64,000 nucleotides of DNA from Streptomyces sp. XM4193 (GTDB taxonomy: Bacteria; Actinomycetota; Actinomycetes; Streptomycetales; Streptomycetaceae), in NCBI RefSeq assembly GCF_023072595.1, contig NZ_JALLGK010000001.1, positions 186,001 through 250,000 of the forward strand. The letters are read 5' to 3'. The position numbers were made by a program, and so were the translations under genes. The stretch's first letter is position 1. Each line of letters opens with the position of its first letter. Below, one piece after another: positions 48,441-57,479 of the stretch. The notes beneath the pieces are model-generated. The model was not told the origin of the DNA, searched no databases, and saw nothing but the letters and a program-made list of their open reading frames with translations.

Positions 48441-49591
48441 GTGATCGACGGAGAGGGTTGGGCCGCGGGCTCGGCGCGCTGATCCCCGCCGCTCCCAAGA
48501 CGGACGACTCCGCCGACGGGCAGACCGGCGCCAGGAGCGGCAGCACGGCGGCAGGTGTGCTCGGTTCGGACCGCGGCGTGGCTGCGGCGAAGGTGGTCGC
48601 GGGCAAGGGCGGCGCTGCGAGCACTGCCTCCGCGAGGTCCGGCGGAGGATCCGAGGAGGCCGCCGCCGGCGAGCGCCAGGCAAGCGGTACGGTGCCGGCG
48701 CAGAACGACGGTGCCTCGGCCGCGGCGTCCGAGACGGTGGCGGGCGCGTACTTCGCAGAGGTGCCGCTCGACGCGATCAGGCCCAATCCGCGTCAGCCGC
48801 GAGAGGTCTTCGACGAGGACGCACTGGCAGAGCTGGTGACCTCCATCCAGGAGGTCGGTCTTCTCCAGCCGGTCGTGCTGCGCCAGTTGGGCGGTGACGC
48901 CTACGAGCTCATCATGGGTGAGCGTCGTTGGCGGGCCTGCCGCGAAGCGGGACTGGAGAAGATCCCCGCGATCGTACGGGCGACCGAGGACGACAAGCTC
49001 CTCCTGGACGCCCTGTTGGAGAATCTGCACCGGGCTCAGCTCAACCCGCTGGAGGAGGCCGCTGCGTACGACCAGCTGCTGAAGGACTTCAGCTGTACGC
49101 ACGACCAGTTGGCGGACCGCATCGGGCGTTCGCGTCCGCAGGTCTCCAACACGCTCCGCCTGCTGCGGCTGTCTCCGCCCGTGCAGCGCAGGGTCGCAGC
49201 CGGAGTTCTCTCGGCCGGCCATGCGCGGGCACTGCTCTCCGTCGACGACGCGGAGGAGCAGGATCGACTGGCTCACCGCATCGTCGCCGAGGGGCTCTCG
49301 GTGCGAGCGGTCGAGGAGATCGTGACCCTGATGGGGTCGGAGAGCTCCAAGAAGCGGCCCAGGAAGCCGCGTGCGGGGAAGCGGATCTCGCCCTCGCTGG
49401 ACCAGCTCGCCGGTCGGCTGTCGGACCGCTACGAGACGCGAGTGAAGGTCGACCTGGGGCAGAAGAAGGGGAAGATCGTCGTCGAGTTCGCCTCGATGGA
49501 GGATCTGGAGCGCATCCTGACGCAGATGGCGCCGGGCGAGGGGAAGGTGCTCGACCAGCTCCCCGGGTCCGAGAGCGAGGACGAGGAGTAG
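48437..49591 (+). CDS. parB: Chromosome partitioning protein ParB
   Basis: 384-aa. N-terminal [16 protein letters not shown] binds ParA. An Ala/Gly/Ser-rich linker follows, then [23 protein letters not shown] (CTP-binding/clamp region), [24 protein letters not shown], and a C-terminal dimerisation part ending SESEDEE. It nucleates on parS and spreads. The GTG overlaps the parA stop (GTGA). Confidence 0.96.
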   Translation: MSDRRRGLGRGLGALIPAAPKTDDSADGQTGARSGSTAAGVLGSDRGVAAAKVVAGKGGAASTASARSGGGSEEAAAGERQASGTVPAQNDGASAAASETVAGAYFAEVPLDAIRPNPRQPREVFDEDALAELVTSIQEVGLLQPVVLRQLGGDAYELIMGERRWRACREAGLEKIPAIVRATEDDKLLLDALLENLHRAQLNPLEEAAAYDQLLKDFSCTHDQLADRIGRSRPQVSNTLRLLRLSPPVQRRVAAGVLSAGHARALLSVDDAEEQDRLAHRIVAEGLSVRAVEEIVTLMGSESSKKRPRKPRAGKRISPSLDQLAGRLSDRYETRVKVDLGQKKGKIVVEFASMEDLERILTQMAPGEGKVLDQLPGSESEDEE

Positions 49592-49806
49592 GAACGGTTC
49601 TGGGAGAAGCGTTCTGAGCGAAGTGCACGAGCGCCGCGCGGAGTTGATCCGCGCGGCGCTCGTCTGTGCGAAGACGTACTGCGCGGCGGTGTGCGGGTGT
49701 TCCTGGCCGGCCGCTCACTCTTGGGGCACGACTCGGGCGCCGCGCCCCAACCCTGTCCGGCGGCGCGCTGCTTGTGAGCCGGGCAGAGGGGCTGAGAAAC
49801 GGCGAA

Positions 49807-49833
49807 CGGGCTGCCGCGTGGTGCGGCAGCCCG
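49807..49833. terminator. Hairpin abutting parS, between parB and trxB
   Basis: Arms CGGGCTGCCGC (49807-49817) and complement (49823-49833), 5-nt loop. Its last base is the first base of parS. Sits between convergent parB and trxB, so it may terminate both. Confidence 0.8.
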
Positions 49834-49846
49834 TTTCACGTGAAAC
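49833..49846. promoter_or_regulatory. parS: parS site 3, intergenic
   Basis: GTTTCACGTGAAAC, perfect, in the parB-trxB gap (298 bp). That gap holds no other gene. Confidence 0.95.
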
Positions 49847-49889
49847 GCGAACAGCGGTGATCAGCGAAGGCGCGGAGCCCAGGCGTTCC

Positions 49890-50873
49890 TCAGATCGCGG
49901 CAGCGGCCTGCTCGGGCTCCGCAGCCTCGGCGATGCCGTCGGTGAGCGCGGCGAGGTAGCGCTCTGCGTCGAGTGCGGCGGAGCAGCCGGTGCCGGCTGC
50001 GGTGATCGCCTGGCGGTAGGTGTGGTCGACGACGTCACCGGCGGCGAAGACACCCGGGATGTTCGTACGGGTGGAGGGGCTGTCGACGGTGAGGTAGCCC
50101 TCCTCGTCGAGCGTGAGCACGTCCTTGAACAGCTCGGTGCGCGGGTCGTGGCCGATGGCGACGAAGAGGCCCGAGACTGCGAGCTCCTTGGTCTCGCCGG
50201 TCTTGGTGTCGGCGAGGGTCAGCGAGGAGAGCTTGCCGTCCGTCGAGTGGATCTCCTTGACCTCGCTGTCCCAGGCGAAGGAGATCTTCGGGTCGGCGAA
50301 CGCACGCTCCTGCATGGCCTTCGAGGCGCGCAGGGTGTCCCGACGGTGCACCACGGTCACGGACTTGGCGAAGCGGGAGAGGAAGGTGGCTTCCTCCATG
50401 GCGGTGTCACCGCCGCCGATGACGGCGATGTCGTGCTCACGGAAGAAGAAGCCGTCACAGGTGGCGCAGTAGGACACACCGCGACCGGAGAGCTCGTCCT
50501 CGTTGGGCAGGTTCAGCTTGCGGTGCTGAGAACCGGTGGTGACGATCACCGTCTTCGCGCGGTGGACGGTGCCCTCGGAGTCGGTGACCGTCTTGATCTC
50601 GCCGGTCAGGTCCACGGCGGTGACGTCGTCCGGCACCAGCTCGGCACCGAAGCGCTCGGACTGGGCGCGCATCTGGTCCATCAGCTCGGGGCCCATGATC
50701 CCGTCCTGGAAACCGGGGAAGTTCTCCACCTCGGTGGTGTTCATCAAGGCGCCGCCGGCGGTGACCGAGCCCTCGAAGACCAGCGGTTCGAGCGAGGCGC
50801 GTGCGGTGTAGAGCGCAGCGGTGTAGCCCGCGGGCCCGGAGCCGATGATGATCACGTTACGGACGTCGCTCAC
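49890..50873 (-). CDS. trxB: Thioredoxin reductase
   Basis: 327-aa FAD enzyme. [15 protein letters not shown] for FAD, CATC redox pair (Cys136, Cys139), [10 protein letters not shown] for NADPH, and [14 protein letters not shown] 50873 ([12 protein letters not shown]) has AAGGA 8 nt upstream; the ATG 9 nt further up is less likely. Reduces thioredoxin. A SigR-type promoter lies in front. No trxA follows it before the parB end, which differs from the usual trxB-trxA pair in Streptomyces. Confidence 0.96.
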   Translation of the reverse strand: MSDVRNVIIIGSGPAGYTAALYTARASLEPLVFEGSVTAGGALMNTTEVENFPGFQDGIMGPELMDQMRAQSERFGAELVPDDVTAVDLTGEIKTVTDSEGTVHRAKTVIVTTGSQHRKLNLPNEDELSGRGVSYCATCDGFFFREHDIAVIGGGDTAMEEATFLSRFAKSVTVVHRRDTLRASKAMQERAFADPKISFAWDSEVKEIHSTDGKLSSLTLADTKTGETKELAVSGLFVAIGHDPRTELFKDVLTLDEEGYLTVDSPSTRTNIPGVFAAGDVVDHTYRQAITAAGTGCSAALDAERYLAALTDGIAEAAEPEQAAAAI

Positions 50874-50934
50874 GGGGGTCATCCTTGTCTGCCGAGGTTT
50901 CCTGCATCTGCTGGACGGAGCCTTCACTCCATCC

Positions 50935-50962
50935 AACGCGATCCTACGGGGCGCGCATTCCC
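50935..50962 (-). promoter_or_regulatory. SigR-type promoter of trxB
   Basis: On the minus strand: GGGAAT (50957-50962), 19-nt spacer, GTT (50935-50937), matching the SigR consensus GGGAAT-N18/19-GTT. About 60 bp before the trxB start. trxB is a known SigR (thiol-stress) target in Streptomyces. Confidence 0.7.
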
Positions 50963-51026
50963 GCTCGACGTCGCCTCGTGCCGAGTCCCACCCGCCGACG
51001 CGAGCCGACGGGTGGGTGCGGCCGGC

Positions 51027-52097
51027 TCAGGGGCGTTCGACGGTCTGCTCGGCGAGCACCTTGCCGGGCCCGCCGTCGGCGGAGTCGGTGCAGTCGGCGC
51101 CCACCACATAGGCGTCCACCTGACGCTGCTCGCCCTCATGCGGCAGGACGACGACGTAGGACTCCACGCCCTCGTACGTCTCGCGGCTGACGGCGAGCGG
51201 CGTCTCGGTGCGGTCGATGGCCTTGCTGACGCAGTCGGGCACCTCAGTGGCGGTCTCCGCGCCGAAGGGGCTGGCGCTGGAATCCTCCTGACGGCTCGGC
51301 TGCCCGGGGTTCCTGCTGCCCTCGGCGGACGGCGGTTGCTCCCGTGAGGTGTCGTGGGGCGAGGCGTCCAGCAACTCTCGAACCTGGCTGTCCAGATCGG
51401 CTGCGGCGATGCCGCGCTCGCCGTCCTTCGTGGTGTCGCTCTGTGCGATGCCCGCGCTGTCGTCGTTGTCCTCCATCAGCAGCGGAACCATCAGCCCGCC
51501 GACGACGAGCGCCGCACAGGCAGCCGCGGAGGTGAGGATCAGCCGGCGCCGTCGGGAGGAACGCCCCGGACCGGCGCTTGCGCCGCTGCGCGAGGGCGGC
51601 CGACGGGAAGCGCCGCCGCGGCGCTCGCGCAGGGGAGCGGGCTTGCCTGTTTCACGTGAAACAGGCGCTGCCGTATCAGTCTCCGCAGAACCAGACCGCA
51701 CCGAACCAGGCTCCGCAGAGCCGGGATCCGTCGCGGGATCCGCTGCTGCCGCCGTGCTGCCGACGGCCGTGCTGCCGACGGGCGTCCTGTCCGGTGCGGA
51801 AGAGGCGGTGGCCGCCGACTCGGCGCGGGTCTCCGCGTCCAGCAGCGCTTCGGCGGCCAGTGCCGCGTCGATGCGCCCGGCCACGTCCTCCGGCATCCTG
51901 ATCGGCCCCGGCAACGTACCGAGTGCCGAGCGGATCTCCTCCAGCGAGTCCCGCACATCTGCGCAGAGCGTGCAGGAGGCGAGGTGTGCGGTGACTTCGG
52001 CGGTACGGTCGGGCGGCAGCAATCCTTCGCCCAGAGCGGAGATGTCGGCGACCTCAGGGTGCTCGTCAGCTCCGGACGTCGGGAAAGGCTCGGTCAT
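51027..52097 (-). CDS. Zinc-finger anti-sigma factor, membrane-anchored
   Basis: 356-aa protein. N-terminal ZAS motif HLASCTLC (His38, Cys42, Cys45), a Ser/Ala/Pro-rich linker, one TM helix (about 186-207, LILTSAAACAALVVGGLMVPLL) and an extracellular domain of about 150 residues with two Cys (PDCVSKAI, VGADC). ATG overlaps the sigM stop (ATGA), so it is expected to bind and hold that sigma factor. VSRET at 146-150 is encoded by a parS. C-terminal region is probably the signal-sensing part. Confidence 0.88.
   Translation of the reverse strand: MTEPFPTSGADEHPEVADISALGEGLLPPDRTAEVTAHLASCTLCADVRDSLEEIRSALGTLPGPIRMPEDVAGRIDAALAAEALLDAETRAESAATASSAPDRTPVGSTAVGSTAAAADPATDPGSAEPGSVRSGSAETDTAAPVSRETGKPAPLRERRGGASRRPPSRSGASAGPGRSSRRRRLILTSAAACAALVVGGLMVPLLMEDNDDSAGIAQSDTTKDGERGIAAADLDSQVRELLDASPHDTSREQPPSAEGSRNPGQPSRQEDSSASPFGAETATEVPDCVSKAIDRTETPLAVSRETYEGVESYVVVLPHEGEQRQVDAYVVGADCTDSADGGPGKVLAEQTVERP
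51649..51662. promoter_or_regulatory. parS: parS site 4, inside anti-sigma gene
   Basis: GTTTCACGTGAAAC, perfect, in the linker-coding part of the anti-sigma gene; encodes Val-Ser-Arg-Glu-Thr on the minus strand, as in parA. Confidence 0.95.
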
Positions 52098-52873
52098 GAG
52101 GGTGCACCTCCGTCCTTCACTGCTCCGGCTCCTTCGCCCTGTCCTGCCGGTGGGACGGATGTCCCCCGCGTCCGGTTCCGCTCCGGTTCCCGCTCCTTCG
52201 CCGTCGGGGCTCTGGTGGAGCCGCGGCCGGTGGCGTCCGGCGGCCCGCTCCCCCGGTCCTCGGGGTCGCTGCCCGGGCGCAGATGCCGGACGAGCGGGAG
52301 CAGCCGGGCTCTGCCGCGGGCGCACCGACTCTTGACCGTGCCGGGTGGGATGTCGAGCATCCGGGCGGCCTCGGCGACCGGGTAGCCCTGCATGTCGACC
52401 AGGACCAGGGCTGCGCGCTGGTCGGTCGGCAACTCGTCGAGCGCCGCGACCACCTGGCGTTGGAGATCGGCCCGCTCCGCCGGTACGGCCGCGGACTCCT
52501 GCGGTTCGAGCAGCTGGTCCAGCTTCTCCGTGTCGTCGGTCAGGGACATCCGGCGCGACGCCGCCTTGCGTGCGCGGTCGATGCACGCGTTGACGGTGAT
52601 GCGGTGCAGCCAGGTCGTCACCGCGGACCTGCCCTGGAAGGTGCGGGCCGACCGGTACGCCGAGACCAGCGCGTCCTGAACGGCGTCCGCGGCTTCCTCG
52701 CGGTCGCCGAGCGTCCGCAGTGCCACGGCCCACAGCCGGTCGCGGTGGCGGCGCACGAGCTCGCCGAAGGCGTCGGGGTCGCCGTCGACATGACGGGTCA
52801 GAAGCTCGGCGTCGGTGGCCTCGGCAGGGGCGGACGTGCCGGGTGACTGCCTGGCGGGATCGTGATCGGTCAT
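52094..52873 (-). CDS. sigM: ECF RNA polymerase sigma factor, SigM-like
   Basis: 259-aa ECF sigma. Region 2 runs from AFGELVRRHRDRLWAVALRTLGDREEAADAVQDALV to TWLHRITVNACIDRARK; region 4 includes LPTDQRAALVLVDMQGYPVAEAARMLDIPPGTVKSRCARGRARL. C-terminal extension of about 70 residues is charged and Gly/Pro-rich. Upstream of its anti-sigma factor, coupled by ATGA. In Streptomyces this locus encodes SigM; name by position and family. Confidence 0.92.
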   Translation of the reverse strand: MTDHDPARQSPGTSAPAEATDAELLTRHVDGDPDAFGELVRRHRDRLWAVALRTLGDREEAADAVQDALVSAYRSARTFQGRSAVTTWLHRITVNACIDRARKAASRRMSLTDDTEKLDQLLEPQESAAVPAERADLQRQVVAALDELPTDQRAALVLVDMQGYPVAEAARMLDIPPGTVKSRCARGRARLLPLVRHLRPGSDPEDRGSGPPDATGRGSTRAPTAKEREPERNRTRGTSVPPAGQGEGAGAVKDGGAPS

Positions 52874-52886
52874 GGTGGGGCAGATC

Positions 52887-54674
52887 CTAGGACCCCTTCA
52901 CCACCACATGCGAGATCCCCTGCTTGTATCCGGCTGAACTGAAGCCGTCGCTGCCCGAGTGCGGCATCGCCGTCAGCCACACCAGAACGTAGCGGGACTC
53001 CACCGGCTTCTTGAGCTTCACCGCGGCGGAGGAACTGGTCGTCTTCGCGGCGCCGATCCTGGGCAGCGAATCCGGTCCGCCGGACGGAGCGAGGGAGTCG
53101 GGGGCGTAGAGCGCGATCTCCGTGTGCTCGCCGCTGTTGCGCAGGTCGAGGGAGACGGAGGAGATCTTCTTCGCCTTGCCGAGGTCGTAGACGATGCCGA
53201 CGCCGTCCTTGTACGGGGCGGTGGCCGGGCCGTCCTGGAAGCTCTTGGTGTTCCAGTGGGTCTTGGGGTCGCCGTCGTAGCTGAGCGCCACCTTGTCGGC
53301 GGCCTGCGGGCGGCCGTCGGGGTAGTACTCCCGGGCGTCCTGGATCGTCAGCCTGCTGCCGGCGGCCTGCTGCTTCGGCTTGTCGTCGGAGCCGGAGTCG
53401 TCGGCGTCCTGCTCGCCGCCACTGGCCCCGCCGCCGTTCATCAGCGCGTCCGCCACCTGCCAACTGCCCAGACCGAGGGCGGCGATGAGCAGTGCGGAAA
53501 CGCCCCACTTGAGCGCCTTGCCGGTGCGTCCGGGCAGGGTCGGGGCGGGCGCGGCGGGGACAGGGTCGTGGGACGCTGCCGCCGCCGCTGCCTTGTTCGG
53601 GTAGGCGCCGTGGGCGTACGGCGGGTACTCCCGGCGCTGGTAGGGGGCGGGGAAAACCGGCTCGGGTGCCTTGATGCGGGGGAGTTCGGTCAGCGCGGTG
53701 ACCAGCTCCTGCGGTGTGGTGCAGGGCGGGTCCTGGCTGGTGGCGGTGGCGCCCTTGTTGACCAGCGCGCGCATGGCGACGTCGGACAGGCCGCGGTGCA
53801 CACCGGCGCGGACCTGGTCGGGCGGGAGAGTGCCGCCCGCCAGGCCGGCGACGCCGGTGAGGCCGTACGCGTCCCGCTCGTAGGGCCAGCGCTGGGTCAG
53901 CGCGGCGTAGAGCAGTGCGCCGATCGCCTCGGTGTCCACCCGCTCGGGGCGGTCGTCGGTGATGCCGCGCAGCGCGGCGTTCACCGCGAGGCCGCGGATG
54001 CGGTACTGGCCGGAGCCGGTGCGCAGTACGGCTCCGGGGGTCAGGCGCAGATGGGCGAGCCCTTCGCGGTGCGCCGAGGCCATCGCCTGGCCGACCTGGT
54101 GGGCGAGCTGGTACGCGTCGTACGGCTCCAGCGGGCCGGCCGCGAGCACCTCGGTGAGCGGCACCGCGTCGGGCAGCCATTCGTGGACGACGTAGACCAT
54201 GTCGCCCTCTTCCACCGCGTCCAGCACCTGGACGAAGCGGGGGTCGCCGAGCAGGGCGGAGGAGCGGGCGGCGTCGAGCACGGCACGTGCTCTGCTGTGC
54301 CCCGCGGGCAGCAGGTGGACGCCCACCGCGCGCCTGAGCTTCTCGTCCACGGCACGCCAGCTGCTGAAGCCGTCGAGCCTGGTGGTGCACTCCTCCAGGC
54401 GGTACCGGCGGGCGAGCTTGTGACCGCTGTGCAGCTCGCTCGGAGCGCCTTTGGTGCCTGCGGGGGTGCGGTGCGGCCTTCTGCCGTCGGCCGTGGCCTT
54501 CTCCTCGGAGCCGTCGGAGTCCTCGGACCTCTCGGTCCTCGTCGTCCGCGTCGTTGCCTTCTCGGGCCTCGACGAACTCTTCGGTTCGGTCGGCGCGCTC
54601 GCCGGGGGCGGAGTCTCCTCGCTCCCGTCGGTCGCGCTCGCCACGTCAACGGCAGCTGTGTTTCGTTCCGCCAC
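52887..54674 (-). CDS. Pseudokinase with TM helix and discoidin-like domain
   Basis: 595-aa. Charged N-terminus (about 85 residues), then a kinase-fold domain (about 85-345, LARRYRLEECTTRLDGFSSWRA) that lacks the Lys of VAVK (reads AVGVHLL), the HRD motif (reads LAHLRLTPG) and DFG. A Pro/Ala linker, a TM helix (ALKWGVSALLIAALGLGSWQVADAL), and an extracellular F5/8C-like domain ending KQGISHVVVKGS. GTG 54674 has AGGAG 5 nt upstream. In mycobacteria the corresponding pseudokinase is fused to MviN/MurJ; here it is a separate gene 296 bp downstream of murJ. It likely regulates cell-wall lipid II flipping. Confidence 0.85.
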   Translation of the reverse strand: MAERNTAAVDVASATDGSEETPPPASAPTEPKSSSRPEKATTRTTRTERSEDSDGSEEKATADGRRPHRTPAGTKGAPSELHSGHKLARRYRLEECTTRLDGFSSWRAVDEKLRRAVGVHLLPAGHSRARAVLDAARSSALLGDPRFVQVLDAVEEGDMVYVVHEWLPDAVPLTEVLAAGPLEPYDAYQLAHQVGQAMASAHREGLAHLRLTPGAVLRTGSGQYRIRGLAVNAALRGITDDRPERVDTEAIGALLYAALTQRWPYERDAYGLTGVAGLAGGTLPPDQVRAGVHRGLSDVAMRALVNKGATATSQDPPCTTPQELVTALTELPRIKAPEPVFPAPYQRREYPPYAHGAYPNKAAAAAASHDPVPAAPAPTLPGRTGKALKWGVSALLIAALGLGSWQVADALMNGGGASGGEQDADDSGSDDKPKQQAAGSRLTIQDAREYYPDGRPQAADKVALSYDGDPKTHWNTKSFQDGPATAPYKDGVGIVYDLGKAKKISSVSLDLRNSGEHTEIALYAPDSLAPSGGPDSLPRIGAAKTTSSSAAVKLKKPVESRYVLVWLTAMPHSGSDGFSSAGYKQGISHVVVKGS

Positions 54675-54970
54675 CGTCGCTCCTGCCTCCCCATCCGCTT
54701 GCTGCCGTCATCGGTGCACCTCGGTCGTCGGCGCACATCGCGCGACTACCCGACACCGGGCGGCAGATTCGGCCTTTCGGCTCTGCAGCCCTGTGACCTT
54801 GGTGACCTTTCCCGCGTGGCAGTGCGGGAGAGGTCGCTGTCTCCTTGACGGATCGACAGCGCCATCGGATCCCCTGGCGGCTGAACTTCAGCCGTGAGCG
54901 GAACCCGGCCAAGACAATTGTGCCTGTAGTCCTCGACATGCACGACACATGGCACCGGTGAAGGGTTGTA
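54675..54970. other. Gap between murJ and pseudokinase gene
   Basis: 296 bp without a gene. Between the same-strand murJ (upstream) and pseudokinase gene; carries at least the pseudokinase ribosome binding site (AGGAG). No clear terminator noticed. Confidence 0.5.
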
Positions 54971-57430
54971 TCAGCGCCCGAGCTTGGCGCGAACCATCCC
55001 CACCATCGCGGTCATCTCCTGTACGCGCAGCCGTTTGGCGGCGAGCACGAAGACCACGGCGAGCACCACCGACCCGGCCAGCAGCGAGGCCGCACCGCCC
55101 AGGAAGCCGCTGCCCACGGCGCCCAGCACGAAGTACGCGGTGGCTCCGGAGAGGGCGGCTGCCGGCACGCTGGCGAGCGCGAGACGGGTGTACGTCCGGA
55201 TGATCGGTCCCGCGTCCGGGGTGGCGTTCTCCTTGCGGCTCAGACGCCGCCAGGCGATGAGGACGCCGACCGCGTAGGCCACGCCGTAGAAGCCGGCCAT
55301 TCCGGCGACCGCCCAGCGGCTGGGCAGCACCAGGTAGCAGAGCCCGGCGCCGGCGGCGTTTCCGGCGGCGACGATGACGGTGTTGTAGAACGGCGTGCGG
55401 GTGTCCTCGAAGGCGTAGAAGGCGCGTAGCACGACGTACTGCACGGAGAACGGAATCAGGCCGACTCCGAAGGCCATCAGGATGAAGCCCATGGACGCCG
55501 CGGCGGTCGTTCCCGCCGAGGAGAAGAGCACCATGCACATCGGCACACCGAGTGCGATGAAACCGAACGAGATCGGGACGATGGCGACCGCGGAGGTGCG
55601 CAGCCCGTGTGAGAGGTCGTCGCGCACCGCGCCGAGGTCGCCGTCGTGCGCGGAGCGGGAGAGCCGGGGCAGCAGCGCTGCCATGACCGAGACTGTGATG
55701 ATGGCCTGCGGCATCTGCCAGATCAGCAGGGCGTTGTTGTAGCCCATGATGCCCGCGCCGGCGTTGCCCGCCTCGGCGGCGTCCGCGCCGGCCGAGGTGG
55801 CCAGCTGCGAGATGACCACCAGGCCCGCCTGGTTGGCGAGGACGAAGAGGATCGTCCACTTGGCGAGTTTGGCGGCCTTGCCGAGGCCGTGGCCGCGCCA
55901 GTCGAAGCGCGGGCGGAAGTTGAAGCCGGCGGCGCGCAGATAGGGGACCATCGCCAGGGCCTGCACGACGAGGCCGAGCAGCGTGCCGATGCCCAGCAGC
56001 CGTACGCCCTCCTCGCTGATGGTGGTGACACCCAGCTCCGAGCTGCGCTGCGTTCCGTACACCCAGATGAAGGCGCCGAAGGTGGCGATGATGACGATGT
56101 TGTTGAGGACGGGGGTCCACATCATCGCGCCGAAACGGCCGCGCGCGTTGAGGATCTGGCCCATGACGACGTGCACGCCCATGAAGAAGATCGTGGGCAG
56201 GCAGTAGCGGGCGAAGGTGATCGCGACGTTGCTGGCGTCCTCGTTGCCCGCGATGGGCACCGAGAGCATCTTGATCAGCAGCGGGGCGATGAGCACGGCG
56301 ATGCCGACCAACGCGGCGAGCGCCACCATGACGAGGGTGAGCAGCCGGTTCGCGTAGGCGACTCCGCCGTCGTCGTCGTTCTTCATCGCCCGGACGAGCT
56401 GGGGCACGAAGACGGAGTTGAGGCCGCCGCCGATCGACAGCATGTAGATCATCGTCGGCAGCATGTACGCGATCGTGTACGTGTCGCCGAGCATCGCGGC
56501 GCCGAGCGCGGCGGTGATGACCACGGTGCGCAGGAAGCCGGTGAGGCGGGAGACGAGCGTACCGGCGGCCATGATCGCGCTGGACTTCAGCAGACCGCCG
56601 CCTCCGCCCGACTTCCGGGCGGCCGCGGGCTCGGGTTCCGGCGCGGCGGACTCCGGTGCCGGGGTCTCGCCGGGCGGCGGAGGCGGCGGGCTCTCCGCCC
56701 CGGGCTGGGGCGCGGCGGACTGCTGCGGCGGGAACGGCGGGTGGCCGGCCGCGGCGGCGGGCGTCTGTACCGGCGGCTGGTGGACCGGCGGCTCCTGCCC
56801 GCCCGGCTGCTGCGGGTGCCGGTCGGCGGGCGGCGGGTACGGGGAGCGCGGCGCGGCGGTCGGTGTGTGCTGAGCGGCCGGCGGAGCTGCGTTCTGGTCG
56901 CGGAAGAGGTGCGCGAAGGCGTCGTCGTTCGGCAGCGCCCTGGGAACGTCGTCGCTGGGCTGCTGCCCGGTGCGTTCCCGGTCGGTGCCCTGGGCGTGCG
57001 CGAGGAGGTCGTCGACCCCCGTGTACTGCGCGCGCGGGGCGTGGCCGCCGCGGCCGTCGTCGCCGTGGGGGCCGCCGTGGGGCTCGGGCGCGGGGGGCGT
57101 GGCCCACAGCTGCGGGTCGGGCATCTGGGGCTGCTGGTACGCCTCGGGCTCGCCCGGCGCCGGCGGGGGCGGGGGCGGCACGTTCCCGGGGTCGGCGTAC
57201 GGCGCGGCGCCCGGGGTCGGGTCGTACGGGGCGGCGCCCGGCTGCGGGGCGTGCGGGTCGTACGACCCGTGCGGGCCACCCGAGCCGGGGTGCGCCTGCG
57301 GTGCGTGCCCCGGTGACTGCTGCCGCAGGTGCGGGTCGCGCCGGAAGGCGTCGCGCAGATACGGGTCAGGGGCAGCGCCCTGATCGGCGCCCGGGTCCTG
57401 GTCGGGCTCCCGGTCGTACGGCACGTTCAC
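54971..57430 (-). CDS. murJ: Lipid II flippase MurJ (MviN)
   Basis: 819-aa. About 285 N-terminal residues are a Pro/Gln/Gly-rich disordered region, followed by the MVF membrane core of about 14 TM helices: LLKSSAIMAAGTLVSRLTGFLR, GGGLNSVFVPQLVRA and ILNARGRFGAMMWTPVLNN are hallmarks. It flips lipid II for peptidoglycan synthesis. GTG 57430 is preceded by GAGGTGG. The N-terminal extension is much longer than in E. coli MurJ and may recruit regulators. Confidence 0.93.
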   Translation of the reverse strand: MNVPYDREPDQDPGADQGAAPDPYLRDAFRRDPHLRQQSPGHAPQAHPGSGGPHGSYDPHAPQPGAAPYDPTPGAAPYADPGNVPPPPPPAPGEPEAYQQPQMPDPQLWATPPAPEPHGGPHGDDGRGGHAPRAQYTGVDDLLAHAQGTDRERTGQQPSDDVPRALPNDDAFAHLFRDQNAAPPAAQHTPTAAPRSPYPPPADRHPQQPGGQEPPVHQPPVQTPAAAAGHPPFPPQQSAAPQPGAESPPPPPPGETPAPESAAPEPEPAAARKSGGGGGLLKSSAIMAAGTLVSRLTGFLRTVVITAALGAAMLGDTYTIAYMLPTMIYMLSIGGGLNSVFVPQLVRAMKNDDDGGVAYANRLLTLVMVALAALVGIAVLIAPLLIKMLSVPIAGNEDASNVAITFARYCLPTIFFMGVHVVMGQILNARGRFGAMMWTPVLNNIVIIATFGAFIWVYGTQRSSELGVTTISEEGVRLLGIGTLLGLVVQALAMVPYLRAAGFNFRPRFDWRGHGLGKAAKLAKWTILFVLANQAGLVVISQLATSAGADAAEAGNAGAGIMGYNNALLIWQMPQAIITVSVMAALLPRLSRSAHDGDLGAVRDDLSHGLRTSAVAIVPISFGFIALGVPMCMVLFSSAGTTAAASMGFILMAFGVGLIPFSVQYVVLRAFYAFEDTRTPFYNTVIVAAGNAAGAGLCYLVLPSRWAVAGMAGFYGVAYAVGVLIAWRRLSRKENATPDAGPIIRTYTRLALASVPAAALSGATAYFVLGAVGSGFLGGAASLLAGSVVLAVVFVLAAKRLRVQEMTAMVGMVRAKLGR

Positions 57431-57479
57431 TGGTACCCCACCTCGTCGTCCGCGGGCTTCTGCCGGCCCCACACCTCGC

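Noticed and set aside
51181..51195. Second VSRET-coding stretch in anti-sigma gene as another parS
   Set aside because: The same residues occur near PLAVSRETYEG but the codons (gtctcgcggctgac on plus) do not form the GTTTCACGTGAAAC palindrome.
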